From: Corynebacterium anserum
Lineage (GTDB): Bacteria; Actinomycetota; Actinomycetes; Mycobacteriales; Mycobacteriaceae
Direction of reading: 5' to 3'
NCBI RefSeq assembly: GCF_014262665.1
Contig: NZ_CP046883.1
Span: 1,860,001 to 1,924,000 of the forward strand
DNA: 64,000 nt
Part shown: in pieces, positions 8,123 through 17,192 of the stretch
How positions within the stretch are numbered: position 1 is the stretch's first letter
Layout of the letters: each line of letters opens with the position of its first letter
Translations under genes and position numbers: made by a program
The notes under the pieces: model-generated
Databases searched by the model: none
The model's input: the letters and a program-made list of their open reading frames with translations, nothing else
What the model was told of the DNA's origin: nothing

Positions 8123-8947
8123 CTATCCGCTGGCCTCGCCGACGCACTCCGCTTGTCCTACAATCTCCAAGGTTTGCTGCCTGGTAACCCGAGCTTCCAG
8201 ATGAAAGACACGGCGCAAAAGATCAGGCGTGAGGACCTCGGACGTCTTGCCATCTGCAACGAGATGCCCATTGTGCACCACCACCACGCGCTTAGCCCAT
8301 CGCACAGCCAGATCGAGCTCATGTAAAACCGCAACAACTCCGAGTTTCTGCTCTTCGGCGACATGGCTGACGGTATCGAGCATGTCGAACTGATGGTGAA
8401 TATCCAGATGAGCAAGAGGTTCATCAAGGAGTAGGAGGGGAGCGTGCTGGCGCAAGGCGAGAGCGAGACGCACCCGCTGCCGTTCGCCACCCGATAAGCT
8501 ATCCACGTCTCGGTCTGCGAAAACCTCCACTCCCGCAGCGACGAGGCAAGCAACCGTGTCCTCATCTTTTCCCGAGGTATGACGCAGCATCCCCCACACC
8601 CCGGATTCTGCAAATCGACCCTGAGCTACGAGCTCACGGACGCTAATTCCCGGAACAGGTGGCAACACCTGAGGCATCAACGTCACTTTGCGGGCACATT
8701 CCCGCCGCCCCATGGTCCGGGTATCCACCCCCTGCAGGTGAACAGACCCTTCCTCCGGCATATTCAGTCCCGCCAAGAGACTCAGCAAAGTAGATTTGCC
8801 GGAACCATTTGGACCAATGATGGCGCACCGTTCCCCGGGGTCAATCCGCACATTCACACCTTCCACAGTGGCTGTCGGTGCTTTGGGATAACGAAAACTC
8901 ATGTTGCATGTCTCTACTAGAGGCATGCCAGCAGGGGCTTCGGGCAC
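8123..8947 (-). CDS. FecE/FepC-type siderophore ABC transporter ATPase
   Basis: Cytoplasmic ATPase of a metal-chelate importer: Walker A GPNGSGKST, signature LSGGERQRVRLAL, Walker B LLLLDEPLAHLD and switch histidine in VLHELDL. GTG at 8947 is chosen because GAAGGAACA precedes it. TTG at 8971 and ATG at 8926 are possible. It follows the second permease by about 120 bases and completes a binding protein–permease–permease–ATPase set on the minus strand. The C-terminus ends 189 bases before the TOMM precursor start, so importer and TOMM genes may be partly co-transcribed. Ligand unknown; the family imports ferric siderophores, haem or cobalamin. Confidence 0.88.
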   Translation of the reverse strand: MPEAPAGMPLVETCNMSFRYPKAPTATVEGVNVRIDPGERCAIIGPNGSGKSTLLSLLAGLNMPEEGSVHLQGVDTRTMGRRECARKVTLMPQVLPPVPGISVRELVAQGRFAESGVWGMLRHTSGKDEDTVACLVAAGVEVFADRDVDSLSGGERQRVRLALALRQHAPLLLLDEPLAHLDIHHQFDMLDTVSHVAEEQKLGVVAVLHELDLAVRWAKRVVVVHNGHLVADGKTSEVLTPDLLRRVFHLEARVTRQQTLEIVGQAECVGEASG

Positions 8948-9068
8948 TGTTCCTTCACTCTTCCTCTCCAATGATGTAGTTATCTAGATCTGAGATATGG
9001 CGTTTAGGGCACCGCCCCACGTTTTCTCCCCGTTGCCCGGCCTTTTCCCTTTCGTACCGCTGCTCTCA

Positions 9069-10151
9069 TCACGCTCGTCGTCGCAAAAGACCGATAAGTG
9101 TGATGGCTCCTGCGATAGCTGCAACTGCGCCGACGGGGACACCGATGGAGTTATTCCCCATAGATAAAACCCGGCCGATCAATTGCGCCAGCGCGTCACA
9201 AGCAACCATTCCCCCAGCGCCACCGATGAGAGTGACAATCACGAGCCAAGGTGACGCGGCGCCGAACAATCTTCGCATGATGTGAGGTACAGCAAGTCCC
9301 ACGAAGCCCAGCGGACCAGCGAGTGCCACGGCACCTGCGGTTAAACTACACGCCACGCCCATGAGTATCACTCGCGTACGCACCGGTGCGACCCCAAGGA
9401 TGGTTGAATGTAGTTGCCCAGCTGAAAGCAACGGCAGCAGTCCAGACGCTGCGACCGCGATAATCACCCAAGGCACGGCCCATAAGAACATGGGGGTTAC
9501 AGACTCCCACGTCAAGGCGTTCGTTGATCCAGCCAACCAACGCATCGCCATCCCGGTGAGCCCTGGTTGCGATGCCAAAATGATCGTACTGATCCCCGTA
9601 GCAGCCGCAGCAAGAACTAGTCCCGCAAGTATTGCGCGGTCACCCCCACCGCTGATAGTGGCAACCACGCCCACAGCTCCACCACTAAGCGCTCCCAGTA
9701 GCGCCGCACAGAGTGCTGAGAGCGGATCGCTAGGATTCACTAATCCCGCGACGGTTCCGACCATGACTCCTCCAACAGCACCTGGACTAATTCCGAGAAG
9801 CTCAGGCGACGCTAACGGATTACCAGTGACAGTTTGAATGAGCAGTCCGGCGATAGCTAGTGCACCGCCAGACACAAGAGCGGCCACAGCTCGAGGGAAG
9901 TGCAGCTGGAAGAGAACCGTGCGCGCGTGCTCATCATTCCACCAGTCACTGGCTCCTCTGCCTAATAAAGCGTCGACGGTGACAGCAGTTATGGTGAAGA
10001 CAATCACGCCAATCGCCAGTCCCCATGATCGCGCTTTTCGGCTCACTGTGGACCGGGCTTCCGTATGCTCCACGGCTGGAAAGCTAGTTGCGGAACAAGC
10101 CGGTGAATCTGTATTCATCCCCTGATGAGTGTGCTGTATGCGATTACTCAT
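9069..10151 (-). CDS. FecCD-family ABC transporter permease
   Basis: About 360 residues with the many hydrophobic helices of FecCD permeases and the family motif TGNPLASPELLGISPGA. The C-terminal part has GPLGFVGLAVPHIMRRLFG, the loop that contacts the ATPase. ATG at 10151 overlaps the stop of the preceding permease (ATGA), which fixes the start; a longer in-frame extension to 10259 is not needed. It forms a heterodimer with its neighbour in the membrane. Confidence 0.9.
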   Translation of the reverse strand: MSNRIQHTHQGMNTDSPACSATSFPAVEHTEARSTVSRKARSWGLAIGVIVFTITAVTVDALLGRGASDWWNDEHARTVLFQLHFPRAVAALVSGGALAIAGLLIQTVTGNPLASPELLGISPGAVGGVMVGTVAGLVNPSDPLSALCAALLGALSGGAVGVVATISGGGDRAILAGLVLAAAATGISTIILASQPGLTGMAMRWLAGSTNALTWESVTPMFLWAVPWVIIAVAASGLLPLLSAGQLHSTILGVAPVRTRVILMGVACSLTAGAVALAGPLGFVGLAVPHIMRRLFGAASPWLVIVTLIGGAGGMVACDALAQLIGRVLSMGNNSIGVPVGAVAAIAGAITLIGLLRRRA

Positions 10152-11203
10152 AAACGCCTTCCTGTCACCAGGACACCGATGACAACTAAGGCCGCGACGA
10201 CGCCAGTCCATCCTCCGACGGGCGTTTCCACAGGTGCAAAAGCAGACCGCGCAAGCCAATCAGCAGCTACGGCTATAAGCGCTCCCGCAATGCTTCCCAA
10301 AGGCAACCAAGCCCGAATACCCGCATGAGGTGTCAATAGTCTCGCCAACATGGGCCCTAGAAAACCTACCCAAGATAATGGACCCGCTGGCCCTACGCTC
10401 AGAGCCACCAGGACGGCCGCAACGAGGAGGATCACACCACGCAAACGCTCGGGATGAGCTCCGAGGGTGCGAACAGTATCGTCGCTGAGACGAAGTAATT
10501 CCAGACCCGGCACAAGGAACCACAAGAAAGGCAGTCCTACAACTAGAGCAATGAGGGTGGGCGTCACATCGTTCCAATACAGCTCATTGAGACTGCCTTG
10601 CAGATAACGCAAGAGTGCGCGAAGTTGGGTCTCCCCTGCAGAACCCACAAAGATCAAAACGAGCGCTCCGGCGGCCGAAGAAACAGCTGCTCCCACAAGT
10701 AGGACTTCGATCGCAGTGCGAGCGGTGCGGGCACCCCACCACACCGCAAGCCCGGCAAGGAGCCCTCCCCCTAGTGCCACCGCAGAGTGTGCTACTAGCG
10801 GCACTGGAAGACCGAGAACCACGACGGCGCAGATCGCCGCGGCCGCCCCCGATGAGACACCGAGCATTTCAGGAACAGCGAGTCGGTTTCCCATACCTTC
10901 TTGGAGAAGCACACCCGCTGCACCTGTGGCCGCCCCACCGACGACAGCCATCGCGAGACGAGGTGCTCGGATCTGCGTAATGACGACCGTCGGGGCATCG
11001 TGTAAGCCGGCGAAAAGACTTCCGGCTCCGACTGCAACAAGGCCTATGAATAGCACACCCGTTATAAGTAACGTCCTTGTTTGCGACAGCATGTGTGAGC
11101 GACCTAGTTTGTCCTGATTCTCTGTATTGCCTAAACGGTTGTTGTCTGTGGTCTCCGCGGAAGTGTTGCCTTTAGTCTCTGCGGAGTTATTCCCTACAGC
11201 CAT
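10148..11203 (-). CDS. FecCD-family ABC transporter permease
   Basis: 351 residues from ATG 11203. The first ~37 residues are hydrophilic and repetitive (NNSAETKGNTSAETTDNN), unlike the family, so ATG at 11092 (MLSQTRTLL) is an alternative start. The family motif appears in altered form as GNRLAVPEMLGVSSGA, and GPLSWVGFLGPMLARLL is the ATPase-contacting loop. It sits between the binding protein and the second permease with a 4-base overlap downstream. It is part of the metal-chelate importer next to the TOMM operon. Confidence 0.88.
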   Translation of the reverse strand: MAVGNNSAETKGNTSAETTDNNRLGNTENQDKLGRSHMLSQTRTLLITGVLFIGLVAVGAGSLFAGLHDAPTVVITQIRAPRLAMAVVGGAATGAAGVLLQEGMGNRLAVPEMLGVSSGAAAAICAVVVLGLPVPLVAHSAVALGGGLLAGLAVWWGARTARTAIEVLLVGAAVSSAAGALVLIFVGSAGETQLRALLRYLQGSLNELYWNDVTPTLIALVVGLPFLWFLVPGLELLRLSDDTVRTLGAHPERLRGVILLVAAVLVALSVGPAGPLSWVGFLGPMLARLLTPHAGIRAWLPLGSIAGALIAVAADWLARSAFAPVETPVGGWTGVVAALVVIGVLVTGRRL

Positions 11204-11258
11204 CGCAGGATTGTTCCCTGCACTGTTCGCGTTGCACTGTGTGGCACGTTGCTATGGC

Positions 11259-12284
11259 TCACCGAGATGCGTCAAGCGCCTGTTCGAGCACAACGGACAG
11301 AGATCGAGGTCCGCGGCCTTCTGCCCATACGCCGACGTTGACTTCATGAACCTTGTTATTCTTCACGGCGTCGACCTGCTTCCACACTGGGTTGTCTTTC
11401 CATTGTTCGGTGAGTGTTTTGTCACCGGGTGCGAAGACGAATGATTGGACAAATGCGATTTGTGGATTGACCTTGAGAATTTCCTCCACGGAGTACTGGC
11501 CAGCTTGCATCGGGTCATCGCTCTTCCCATCCCAGGGATAGGCGTAGACATTGGCGAGCAGCTCTCCGAGCAGCTCGTTACGTGTATTGACACCCGTGCC
11601 GGATGATGAGGTGTACATGGAGACGACCTTGGTTTGTAACAAGTTCTTCTCATCCGCAGTCTGGCGGGCTTGACGTAGGGCGTCGTAAAACGCGTTTTCT
11701 TCCTTCTCTCCCTCGGCGGTTTTATCCAGAAGCGCAGCCATGTCCCGCAAGTAGTCTACGGAGTCTTCAACACTGTCCACTTGCATATTCCATAGTGGAG
11801 CAATCTTTTCGACGCCAGCGGTGAGGCCATCGTGGACTCCCTTGAGGCCTATTACGAGATCCGGTTTATAGGAAGCTATGTCTCCCACGTCTTCAGAGCC
11901 GAAACCGCCTTTGATTACGGGGATTTTTGAGCCTTCTTCTGGGCCTAGGAAGTGCTTGTCTTTCAGAAGTTCTGGGCTGGTAGTGGCCACCGGTTTCTTA
12001 CCCAAGGAGATCAACAGATCATCACAGATACCGGTCAAGCACACAACGCGGTCGGGGATGTGATCCAGCGTGACCTTTGCGCCGTGTGCGTCAGTGATAT
12101 CGAGTGATGCTTTGATGGGTTTCGCATGCGCAGGCGGGGCTGCAGGACGCTCATGGCCGGATGAGCTGGGGCTACCAGCCACTTTTTCTGATTCGTTCGA
12201 GGCACAGGCAGCTAGGGATACAGGGAGCACTGCCGCAACAATTCCGGCCACAATACCCTTATTGGTAAGCATTGTCATTTTCAT
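11259..12284 (-). CDS. FepB/FecB-type siderophore-binding lipoprotein
   Basis: About 341 residues: signal sequence (GIVAGIVAAVLPVSL) with lipobox LAAC, then a serine/alanine/proline linker. The periplasmic-binding-protein fold follows (VTLDHIPDRVVCLTGICDDLLISLG; YKPDLVIGL near the middle). This family holds ferric siderophores, haem or cobalamin at the outside of the membrane and delivers them to FecCD permeases. ATG codons at 12284, 12278 and 12272 are all possible; 12284 is used. First gene of the four-gene importer. I see no convincing DtxR box upstream, in contrast to the second importer in this window. Confidence 0.88.
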   Translation of the reverse strand: MKMTMLTNKGIVAGIVAAVLPVSLAACASNESEKVAGSPSSSGHERPAAPPAHAKPIKASLDITDAHGAKVTLDHIPDRVVCLTGICDDLLISLGKKPVATTSPELLKDKHFLGPEEGSKIPVIKGGFGSEDVGDIASYKPDLVIGLKGVHDGLTAGVEKIAPLWNMQVDSVEDSVDYLRDMAALLDKTAEGEKEENAFYDALRQARQTADEKNLLQTKVVSMYTSSSGTGVNTRNELLGELLANVYAYPWDGKSDDPMQAGQYSVEEILKVNPQIAFVQSFVFAPGDKTLTEQWKDNPVWKQVDAVKNNKVHEVNVGVWAEGRGPRSLSVVLEQALDASR

Positions 12285-12308
12285 AAGATGTAAAGTTACC
12301 GACTCCAC

Positions 12309-12668
12309 GCGCGCGAAACAATACCTTCAGCGCACTAATAACCTGAAACCAGATGCAGCATTCTGTACAGGGTTGAAGCGTTACATTCCCAGAGTCCTTG
12401 ACCGTCCCCCACACCGAATTACACCAAAAGATACCCGCCGATAGAGTTCACAGTCATGTAGGAACTGTTCAACAATTCCCCTGTCTACACGCAAGAACAC
12501 CACCCTCTTTTGAGAGTATCGGATACGATATAAGTTCAATCGAGTGCTTTCAGCCCCCCTCCACCAGGCTCCTAATATCGTAAACACCTGTTCCTTCTCA
12601 CCACAACAGGAACGTTTCCCCTCACCACAACAGGAACGTTTCCCCCTCACCACAACAGAAGCATTCCG
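12309..12668. other. Divergent intergenic region
   Basis: Lies between the importer binding-protein gene (minus) and a small membrane-protein gene (plus). More AT-rich than its surroundings. It holds a 24-bp tandem repeat, described separately. I see no tRNA or recognisable small gene. Confidence 0.5.
12597..12662. repeat. 24-bp tandem direct repeat, two full and one partial copy
   Basis: Units at 12597-12620 and 12621-12644 are identical (CTCACCACAACAGGAACGTT followed by TCCC). A third, truncated unit starts at 12646 and decays after CACAACAG. It lies just in front of the small membrane-protein gene, in its presumed promoter or leader. Confidence 0.85.
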
Positions 12669-12989
12669 ATGGAATACAAAAATTCAGCTAGCAATCTACC
12701 TAAAAACAATGACGGAATTCAATCAAGAAACGCTTGGCAATATACTGGAACTATCGCTCTCATCGTTGCCGGAACAGTAGTTCCCATTGCACAGGTTGCC
12801 AACATTTCATTTCCTGAAGCTTCACTTATACTACTCACACTAGCTTTTCTAATCGAAATTATTCTTCTGGTCTTTTGTAGAAAATCGCGTGAGGTTTATC
12901 TCTTGAGGAATTTTTCGAAAGGGCTTTTTCTCCCCGCCCTCCCCGATCGATCTTCCCCTATCCGAGTGCCCGTTAGAAGATACAGTTAG
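12669..12989 (+). CDS. Small two-helix membrane protein, unknown function
   Basis: 106 residues, not recognised. It has a polar asparagine-rich N-terminus, two hydrophobic segments (about residues 25-46 and 50-69) and a basic C-terminal tail. Start ATG 12669 has no clear ribosome site, although the preceding repeat region contains AGGAAC. It is alone on the plus strand between the importer and the converging ribosomal genes. AT-rich base use suggests a recent arrival. It could be an immunity or accessory protein for the nearby peptide locus, but nothing in the sequence proves that. Confidence 0.5.
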   Translation: MEYKNSASNLPKNNDGIQSRNAWQYTGTIALIVAGTVVPIAQVANISFPEASLILLTLAFLIEIILLVFCRKSREVYLLRNFSKGLFLPALPDRSSPIRVPVRRYS

Positions 12990-13039
12990 AGGGTCCAACT
13001 CCGACTAGTTATCAGAATCAGACCCTCATTACGAAGCCA

Positions 13040-13486
13040 TTAGGCTTCGGTGGTGGTGCCACCCGCGTTCTCGATCTTCTCCTTCGCGGACTTCGAGAAC
13101 TTATTTGCGGTGATGTTCAGCTTCACGCTGATCTCACCGTCGCCCAACACCTTTACTGGCTGCTTAGCGCGAACCAGGCCAGCGGCAACGATGTCTGCAA
13201 CAGCAACATCCCCACCGTTAGGGAAAGCCTTTTCCAGGTCGGAGACGTTCACAACCTGGTAAACAACCTTCGCAGGGTTCTTGAAACCCTTCAGCTTCGG
13301 CAGGCGCATGTGAAGCGGCATCTGGCCACCCTCAAACGCTGCGGAAACCTGCTTGCGAGCCTTCGTGCCCTTGGTACCACGACCGGCGGTCTTACCCTTG
13401 GATGCCTCACCACGACCCACTCGGGTCTTGGCCTTGTTTGCACCCTTGGATGGACGGAGGTCGTGAAGCTTAATTGGATCGCTCAT
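13040..13486 (-). CDS. rplO: 50S ribosomal protein L15
   Basis: 148 residues, with the glycine/lysine-rich N-terminus of L15 ([20 protein letters not shown]). It is the last gene of the spc fragment, 2 bases after rpmD. In most bacteria secY follows; here the next minus-strand genes are the siderophore importer and TOMM operon. A GAGGGTC/GACCCTC inverted repeat at 12989-13027 may end transcription. Confidence 0.97.
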   Translation of the reverse strand: MSDPIKLHDLRPSKGANKAKTRVGRGEASKGKTAGRGTKGTKARKQVSAAFEGGQMPLHMRLPKLKGFKNPAKVVYQVVNVSDLEKAFPNGGDVAVADIVAAGLVRAKQPVKVLGDGEISVKLNITANKFSKSAKEKIENAGGTTTEA

Positions 13487-13488
13487 TT

Positions 13489-13674
13489 TTACTCTCCTGC
13501 CACTTCTTCGACCTTGACCATGTGGCGCACGGCGTTGATCATGCCGCGTACGACGGGAGTGTCCTCACGAACAACTTCCTGGCCGATGCGCTTCAGGCCG
13601 AGGGAACGCAGCGAATCACGCTGGTTCTTCTTGGTTCCGACGGTGCCCTTCAATTGGGTAATCTTCAGAGCCAT
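13489..13674 (-). CDS. rpmD: 50S ribosomal protein L30
   Basis: 61 residues, normal length for bacterial L30 ([13 protein letters not shown], then [11 protein letters not shown]). Two bases separate it from both rpsE and rplO, so the three are co-translated. Confidence 0.97.
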   Translation of the reverse strand: MALKITQLKGTVGTKKNQRDSLRSLGLKRIGQEVVREDTPVVRGMINAVRHMVKVEEVAGE

Positions 13675-13676
13675 TG

Positions 13677-14315
13677 TTATGCCCCCTGTCCTGCAGCACG
13701 GGCACGCAGCATAGCTGCTGGAGCTACCTCTTCAAGAGACTTACCGCGACGAGCGGCTACCTCTTCAGGGCGTACGAGCTGCTTCAGTCCGTCCACCGTT
13801 GCGTGGACGACGTTGATTGCATTGTCAGAGCCCAGAGACTTCGCCAGAATGTCCTGAACGCCAGCGCATTCGAGCACTGGACGGGCAGCACCACCGGCGA
13901 TGACACCGGTACCTGGAGCAGCAGGCTTCATCATGACGATACCGGCAGCTGCTTCGCCCTGAACTGGGTGAGTAATAGTGCCGTTGATCATTGGTACGCG
14001 GAAGAAGTTCTTACGCGCTTCCTCTGCGCCCTTCTGGATAGCGGCAGGTACTTCCTTGGCCTTGCCGTAGCCTACGCCCACCATGCCCTGGCCATCGCCA
14101 ACGATAACCAATGCGGTGAAGCTAAAGCGACGACCACCTTTAACAACCTTGGACACGCGGTTGATGGTCACCACGCGCTCGATGTACTGGTTGCGCTCGT
14201 CCTGCTGCTGGTTGCGACGATCGTTGCGGCGCTCGTTGCGTCCGCCGCGGTCGTTGCGGTTGTTGTCGTTGTTCTCGGCGGAGCGTCCGCCGTTACGTTC
14301 ACGTCCCGACATCAC
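13677..14315 (-). CDS. rpsE: 30S ribosomal protein S5
   Basis: 212 residues. The first ~40 are an arginine/asparagine-rich extension common in actinobacteria. The conserved core follows ([35 protein letters not shown]). S5 takes part in decoding accuracy in the small subunit. Confidence 0.97.
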   Translation of the reverse strand: MMSGRERNGGRSAENNDNNRNDRGGRNERRNDRRNQQQDERNQYIERVVTINRVSKVVKGGRRFSFTALVIVGDGQGMVGVGYGKAKEVPAAIQKGAEEARKNFFRVPMINGTITHPVQGEAAAGIVMMKPAAPGTGVIAGGAARPVLECAGVQDILAKSLGSDNAINVVHATVDGLKQLVRPEEVAARRGKSLEEVAPAAMLRARAAGQGA

Positions 14316-14352
14316 GCGTTCCTTCCGTTGGTGTTGTAGTTAGCAGTGGTCA

Positions 14353-14763
14353 TTAGAACTTCAGACCACCTTCGCGGGCAGCGTCAGCCAGAGCGGCGAC
14401 GCGGCCATGGTACTTGTAGCCAGCGCGGTCAAAGACCACAGACTCGATACCGGCTGCCTTAGCGCGCTCGGCGATCAACTGGCCTACCTTAGCACCGCGA
14501 GCTTTCTTGTCACCTTCGAGGGAACGCACTTCTGGTTCCATCGTGGATGCTGCGACCAGGGTGTGGCCTGCAACATCGTCGATAACCTGAGCGTGCATGT
14601 GACGAGAAGAACGGTGCACAACGAGGCGTGGTGCCTCGGGAGTACCGGACAGATTCTTGCGGATGCGGAAGTGACGACGTGCACGTGCCACGCGACGGCG
14701 AGTGGAAATATCCTTGCCCACTGGCAGACGCTGGCCTTCCTTGTTGGATGCGTTGTTGCTCAT
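14353..14763 (-). CDS. rplR: 50S ribosomal protein L18
   Basis: 136 residues with the L18 core ([36 protein letters not shown]). L18 binds 5S rRNA. Its ATG overlaps the rplF stop by one base (TAATG), showing translational coupling. Confidence 0.97.
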   Translation of the reverse strand: MSNNASNKEGQRLPVGKDISTRRRVARARRHFRIRKNLSGTPEAPRLVVHRSSRHMHAQVIDDVAGHTLVAASTMEPEVRSLEGDKKARGAKVGQLIAERAKAAGIESVVFDRAGYKYHGRVAALADAAREGGLKF

Positions 14764-15299
14764 TACTTACCCGTCTTTCCATCCTTGCGACGGATCTGCT
14801 CGCCTTCATAGCGGATGCCCTTACCCTTGTATGGGTCATCCTTCCGCAGTCGGCGGATGTTGGCGGCGATCTGTCCAACCTGCTGCTTGTTGATGCCTTC
14901 GATGGAGAACTTGGTGTTGCCATCCACGGCAAAAGTTACGCCCTCTGGGGCTTCGATGAGAATCGGGTGGGAGTAACCCAACGCGAACTCAAGGTTCTTG
15001 CCTTTGAGCTGCACACGGTAACCAACACCAAAGATTTCCATTTTGATGACGTAGCCTTTGGTGACACCCTCGACCATGTTGTTGATCAGAGAGCGGGAGA
15101 GGCCATGCAGAGAACGGCTCTTGCGGTGATCATCCGGACGGGTGACAACGATTTCGTTGTCCTCCTGCGCAACAGCGATCGGTGCAGGGATCTCTTGAGA
15201 CAGGGTTCCCTTAGGGCCCTTAACCTCAACGTTCTGGCCGTTGATAGTGACGGTGACGCCAGAAGGAACGGTCACCGGTGCCTTGCCAATACGAGACAT
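14763..15299 (-). CDS. rplF: 50S ribosomal protein L6
   Basis: 178 residues, standard length. It starts [15 protein letters not shown] and carries the L6 signature [13 protein letters not shown] near the C-terminus. Confidence 0.97.
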   Translation of the reverse strand: MSRIGKAPVTVPSGVTVTINGQNVEVKGPKGTLSQEIPAPIAVAQEDNEIVVTRPDDHRKSRSLHGLSRSLINNMVEGVTKGYVIKMEIFGVGYRVQLKGKNLEFALGYSHPILIEAPEGVTFAVDGNTKFSIEGINKQQVGQIAANIRRLRKDDPYKGKGIRYEGEQIRRKDGKTGK

Positions 15300-15313
15300 T
15301 GGTTAACCTCCTC

Positions 15314-15712
15314 TTACCAGACGTAAGCGAGGACTTCGCCGCCCACGCCCTTATTTGTGGCCTCACGGTCAGTCAGCAGCCCGTGGGACGTGGAAATAAT
15401 GGCCACGCCCAAGCCACCCAGAACCTTTGGCAGATTGTTGGACTTTGCGTAAACACGCAGACCTGGCTTAGAAACACGACGCACGCCAGCGATGGAACGC
15501 TCGCGAGATGGGCCGTACTTCAAAGTGATCTCCAGGGTCTTGCCGACCTTCTCCTCGTTCACGGAGTAATCAGCGATGTAGCCTTCCTTCTTAAGGATCT
15601 CTGCGATGTTCGCCTTGATCTTGGAAGAAGGCATGGAGACGGAATCATGGAACGCATTATTTGCGTTCCTCACGCGGGACAGCATGTCCGCGATCGGATC
15701 AGTCATGGTCAT
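15314..15712 (-). CDS. rpsH: 30S ribosomal protein S8
   Basis: 132 residues, S8 ([19 protein letters not shown]-terminal [23 protein letters not shown]). It begins the second spc fragment. The usual upstream neighbours rplE and rpsN are missing: rplE lies 3.6 kb away beyond an inverted transporter module, and no rpsN is in this window. It therefore needs its own promoter in 15713-16000. Confidence 0.97.
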   Translation of the reverse strand: MTMTDPIADMLSRVRNANNAFHDSVSMPSSKIKANIAEILKKEGYIADYSVNEEKVGKTLEITLKYGPSRERSIAGVRRVSKPGLRVYAKSNNLPKVLGGLGVAIISTSHGLLTDREATNKGVGGEVLAYVW

Positions 15713-16181
15713 GGATGTGACCTTTAGCCTTTCTCGTTGCGGTTCCCAGTCTCACCCTAAAATTGCGTGTACCGCGTGTTCATTGGCCACTCATCGCTCC
15801 ATACGCTCAGTAGCGTGTGGTGCTCGCTGCCTTGTCACGCGGCCGCTTGGGGCAAGGGGCCTACAACAAAGTGGTTGATTATGTACGTGAACTGTGGGCA
15901 TGCGCAACGAATGTGCTGTGCACACAGACTTATCCACCCTAACGGCTCTCGAAAGTTTTCCCAAATCATACTGAGTTCTCGCCGTTTACCAGCGCGCCTT
16001 GTACACTAATCGGGTTCACTGAAACGGCTCACATTCACACCTAGCTGCTTCACACCTAGCTGCACTCACAACCGATGGCATTTTATGCCTCGTGCACACA
16101 AGCATTCCGCGATGTGCACCAGTCTGCGTTCTTCGCCCCATGCACACGCCAAGGAGGTGATGCGTTATCACTGCACCACAC
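15713..16181. other. Divergent intergenic region between rpsH and the inserted transporter
   Basis: It must carry promoters for the S8-L15 fragment (minus) and for the FecCD module (plus). A 15-bp tandem duplication lies at 16034-16063. A near-perfect Shine-Dalgarno (AAGGAGGTGAT) at 16151 is followed by a 12-codon frame. No other gene seen. Confidence 0.5.
16034..16063. repeat. 15-bp exact tandem duplication
   Basis: TTCACACCTAGCTGC occurs twice in a row, upstream of the FecCD permease gene. No known operator recognised in it. Confidence 0.85.
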
Positions 16182-17192
16182 ATGTCCTCGATCCGTAAAC
16201 GTCGCGTATGGGGACTCGCTGCCCTTCTCGTCGCACTCTTCCTCGCCTGCACCGCAAGTATGGCTTTGGGATCACGACCAATAAGCCCCACATTCCTCAT
16301 CTCTTTTTTTCGTGGCGACGCCACCTTCCCGTCCCCCGAATATTCCACCATCGTCGAACACCGTATCCCGCGTACTCTCATCGGTTTACTCATTGGACTG
16401 GCCACAGGCTCAGCTGGTGCTGTCATCCAGGGACACACCAGAAATCCCCTTGCCGATCCAGGTCTGCTCGGCACCTCCTCTGGGGCAGCGTTCGCAGTCG
16501 TCATCGCCATCACATATCTCGGAGTACACGGCGTGCACGGCATGGCTATCGCAGCATTACTCGGGGCATTAGGAGCCACTATCATTACATTCTTGGTGGC
16601 GTCGGTGGGAAAAGAGCACGCCCACCCACTGACCTTAATCTTGGTTGGAGCGGCGCTCAGCGCAGCACTTTCATCCTTCACCACAATGATCGTCCTCTCG
16701 GACGCGGTAACCCTCGACACCATGCGTTTGTGGACTGTAAGCAGCCTCGAAGGGCGTGACATGCCCATTTTCTGGGGCATACTGCCCTTTATCCTGATTG
16801 GACTAGTTCTCGCTGTCGGGAACGCTCCCCAGATCAACATGCTGAACCTAGGTGATGACACCGCCAGCGCCCTCGGCGTACACACCAGCATGGCCCGTTT
16901 TGTGGGAATCAGTAGTATCGCGATTCTCGTGGGGGCTTCCACCGCCGCAGCAGGACCTATCGCCTTTATTGGACTCATGGTTCCACATATCGCCCGTACC
17001 CTCACAGGACCTGATTACCGCTGGGTTCTGCCTTACTCCGCGATCGCAGGAGCCACTCTACTGCTCACGGCAGACGTCATCGGCCGTGTGATCATCCGCC
17101 CTGCTGAACTGCACATGGGCATCATGCTAGCGATAATTGGTGCACCGTTGTGCCTCTCCGTGCTATGGAATAGAAAAAGGTGGTCGCTGTGA
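16182..17192 (+). CDS. FecCD-family siderophore ABC transporter permease
   Basis: 336 residues with FecCD helices. Family motif TRNPLADPGLLGTSSGAAFAV sits near residue 87, and GPIAFIGLMVPHIAR is the ATPase-contact loop. ATG at 16182 is the first good start in frame, but the strong Shine-Dalgarno at 16151-16160 is 21 bases away. It is better spaced for ATG 16160, which opens a 12-codon frame ending at 16198 across the permease start. The gene is the first of three plus-strand genes (two permeases, one ATPase) placed between rplE and rpsH. No binding protein is encoded with them. Confidence 0.9.
   Translation: MSSIRKRRVWGLAALLVALFLACTASMALGSRPISPTFLISFFRGDATFPSPEYSTIVEHRIPRTLIGLLIGLATGSAGAVIQGHTRNPLADPGLLGTSSGAAFAVVIAITYLGVHGVHGMAIAALLGALGATIITFLVASVGKEHAHPLTLILVGAALSAALSSFTTMIVLSDAVTLDTMRLWTVSSLEGRDMPIFWGILPFILIGLVLAVGNAPQINMLNLGDDTASALGVHTSMARFVGISSIAILVGASTAAAGPIAFIGLMVPHIARTLTGPDYRWVLPYSAIAGATLLLTADVIGRVIIRPAELHMGIMLAIIGAPLCLSVLWNRKRWSL

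Noticed and set aside
12597-12662. CRISPR-like direct repeats
   Set aside because: Only two full units, no spacers and no cas genes.
16016-17005. 329-codon minus-strand frame opposite the FecCD permease
   Set aside because: No protein family features, and the plus-strand permease is certain.
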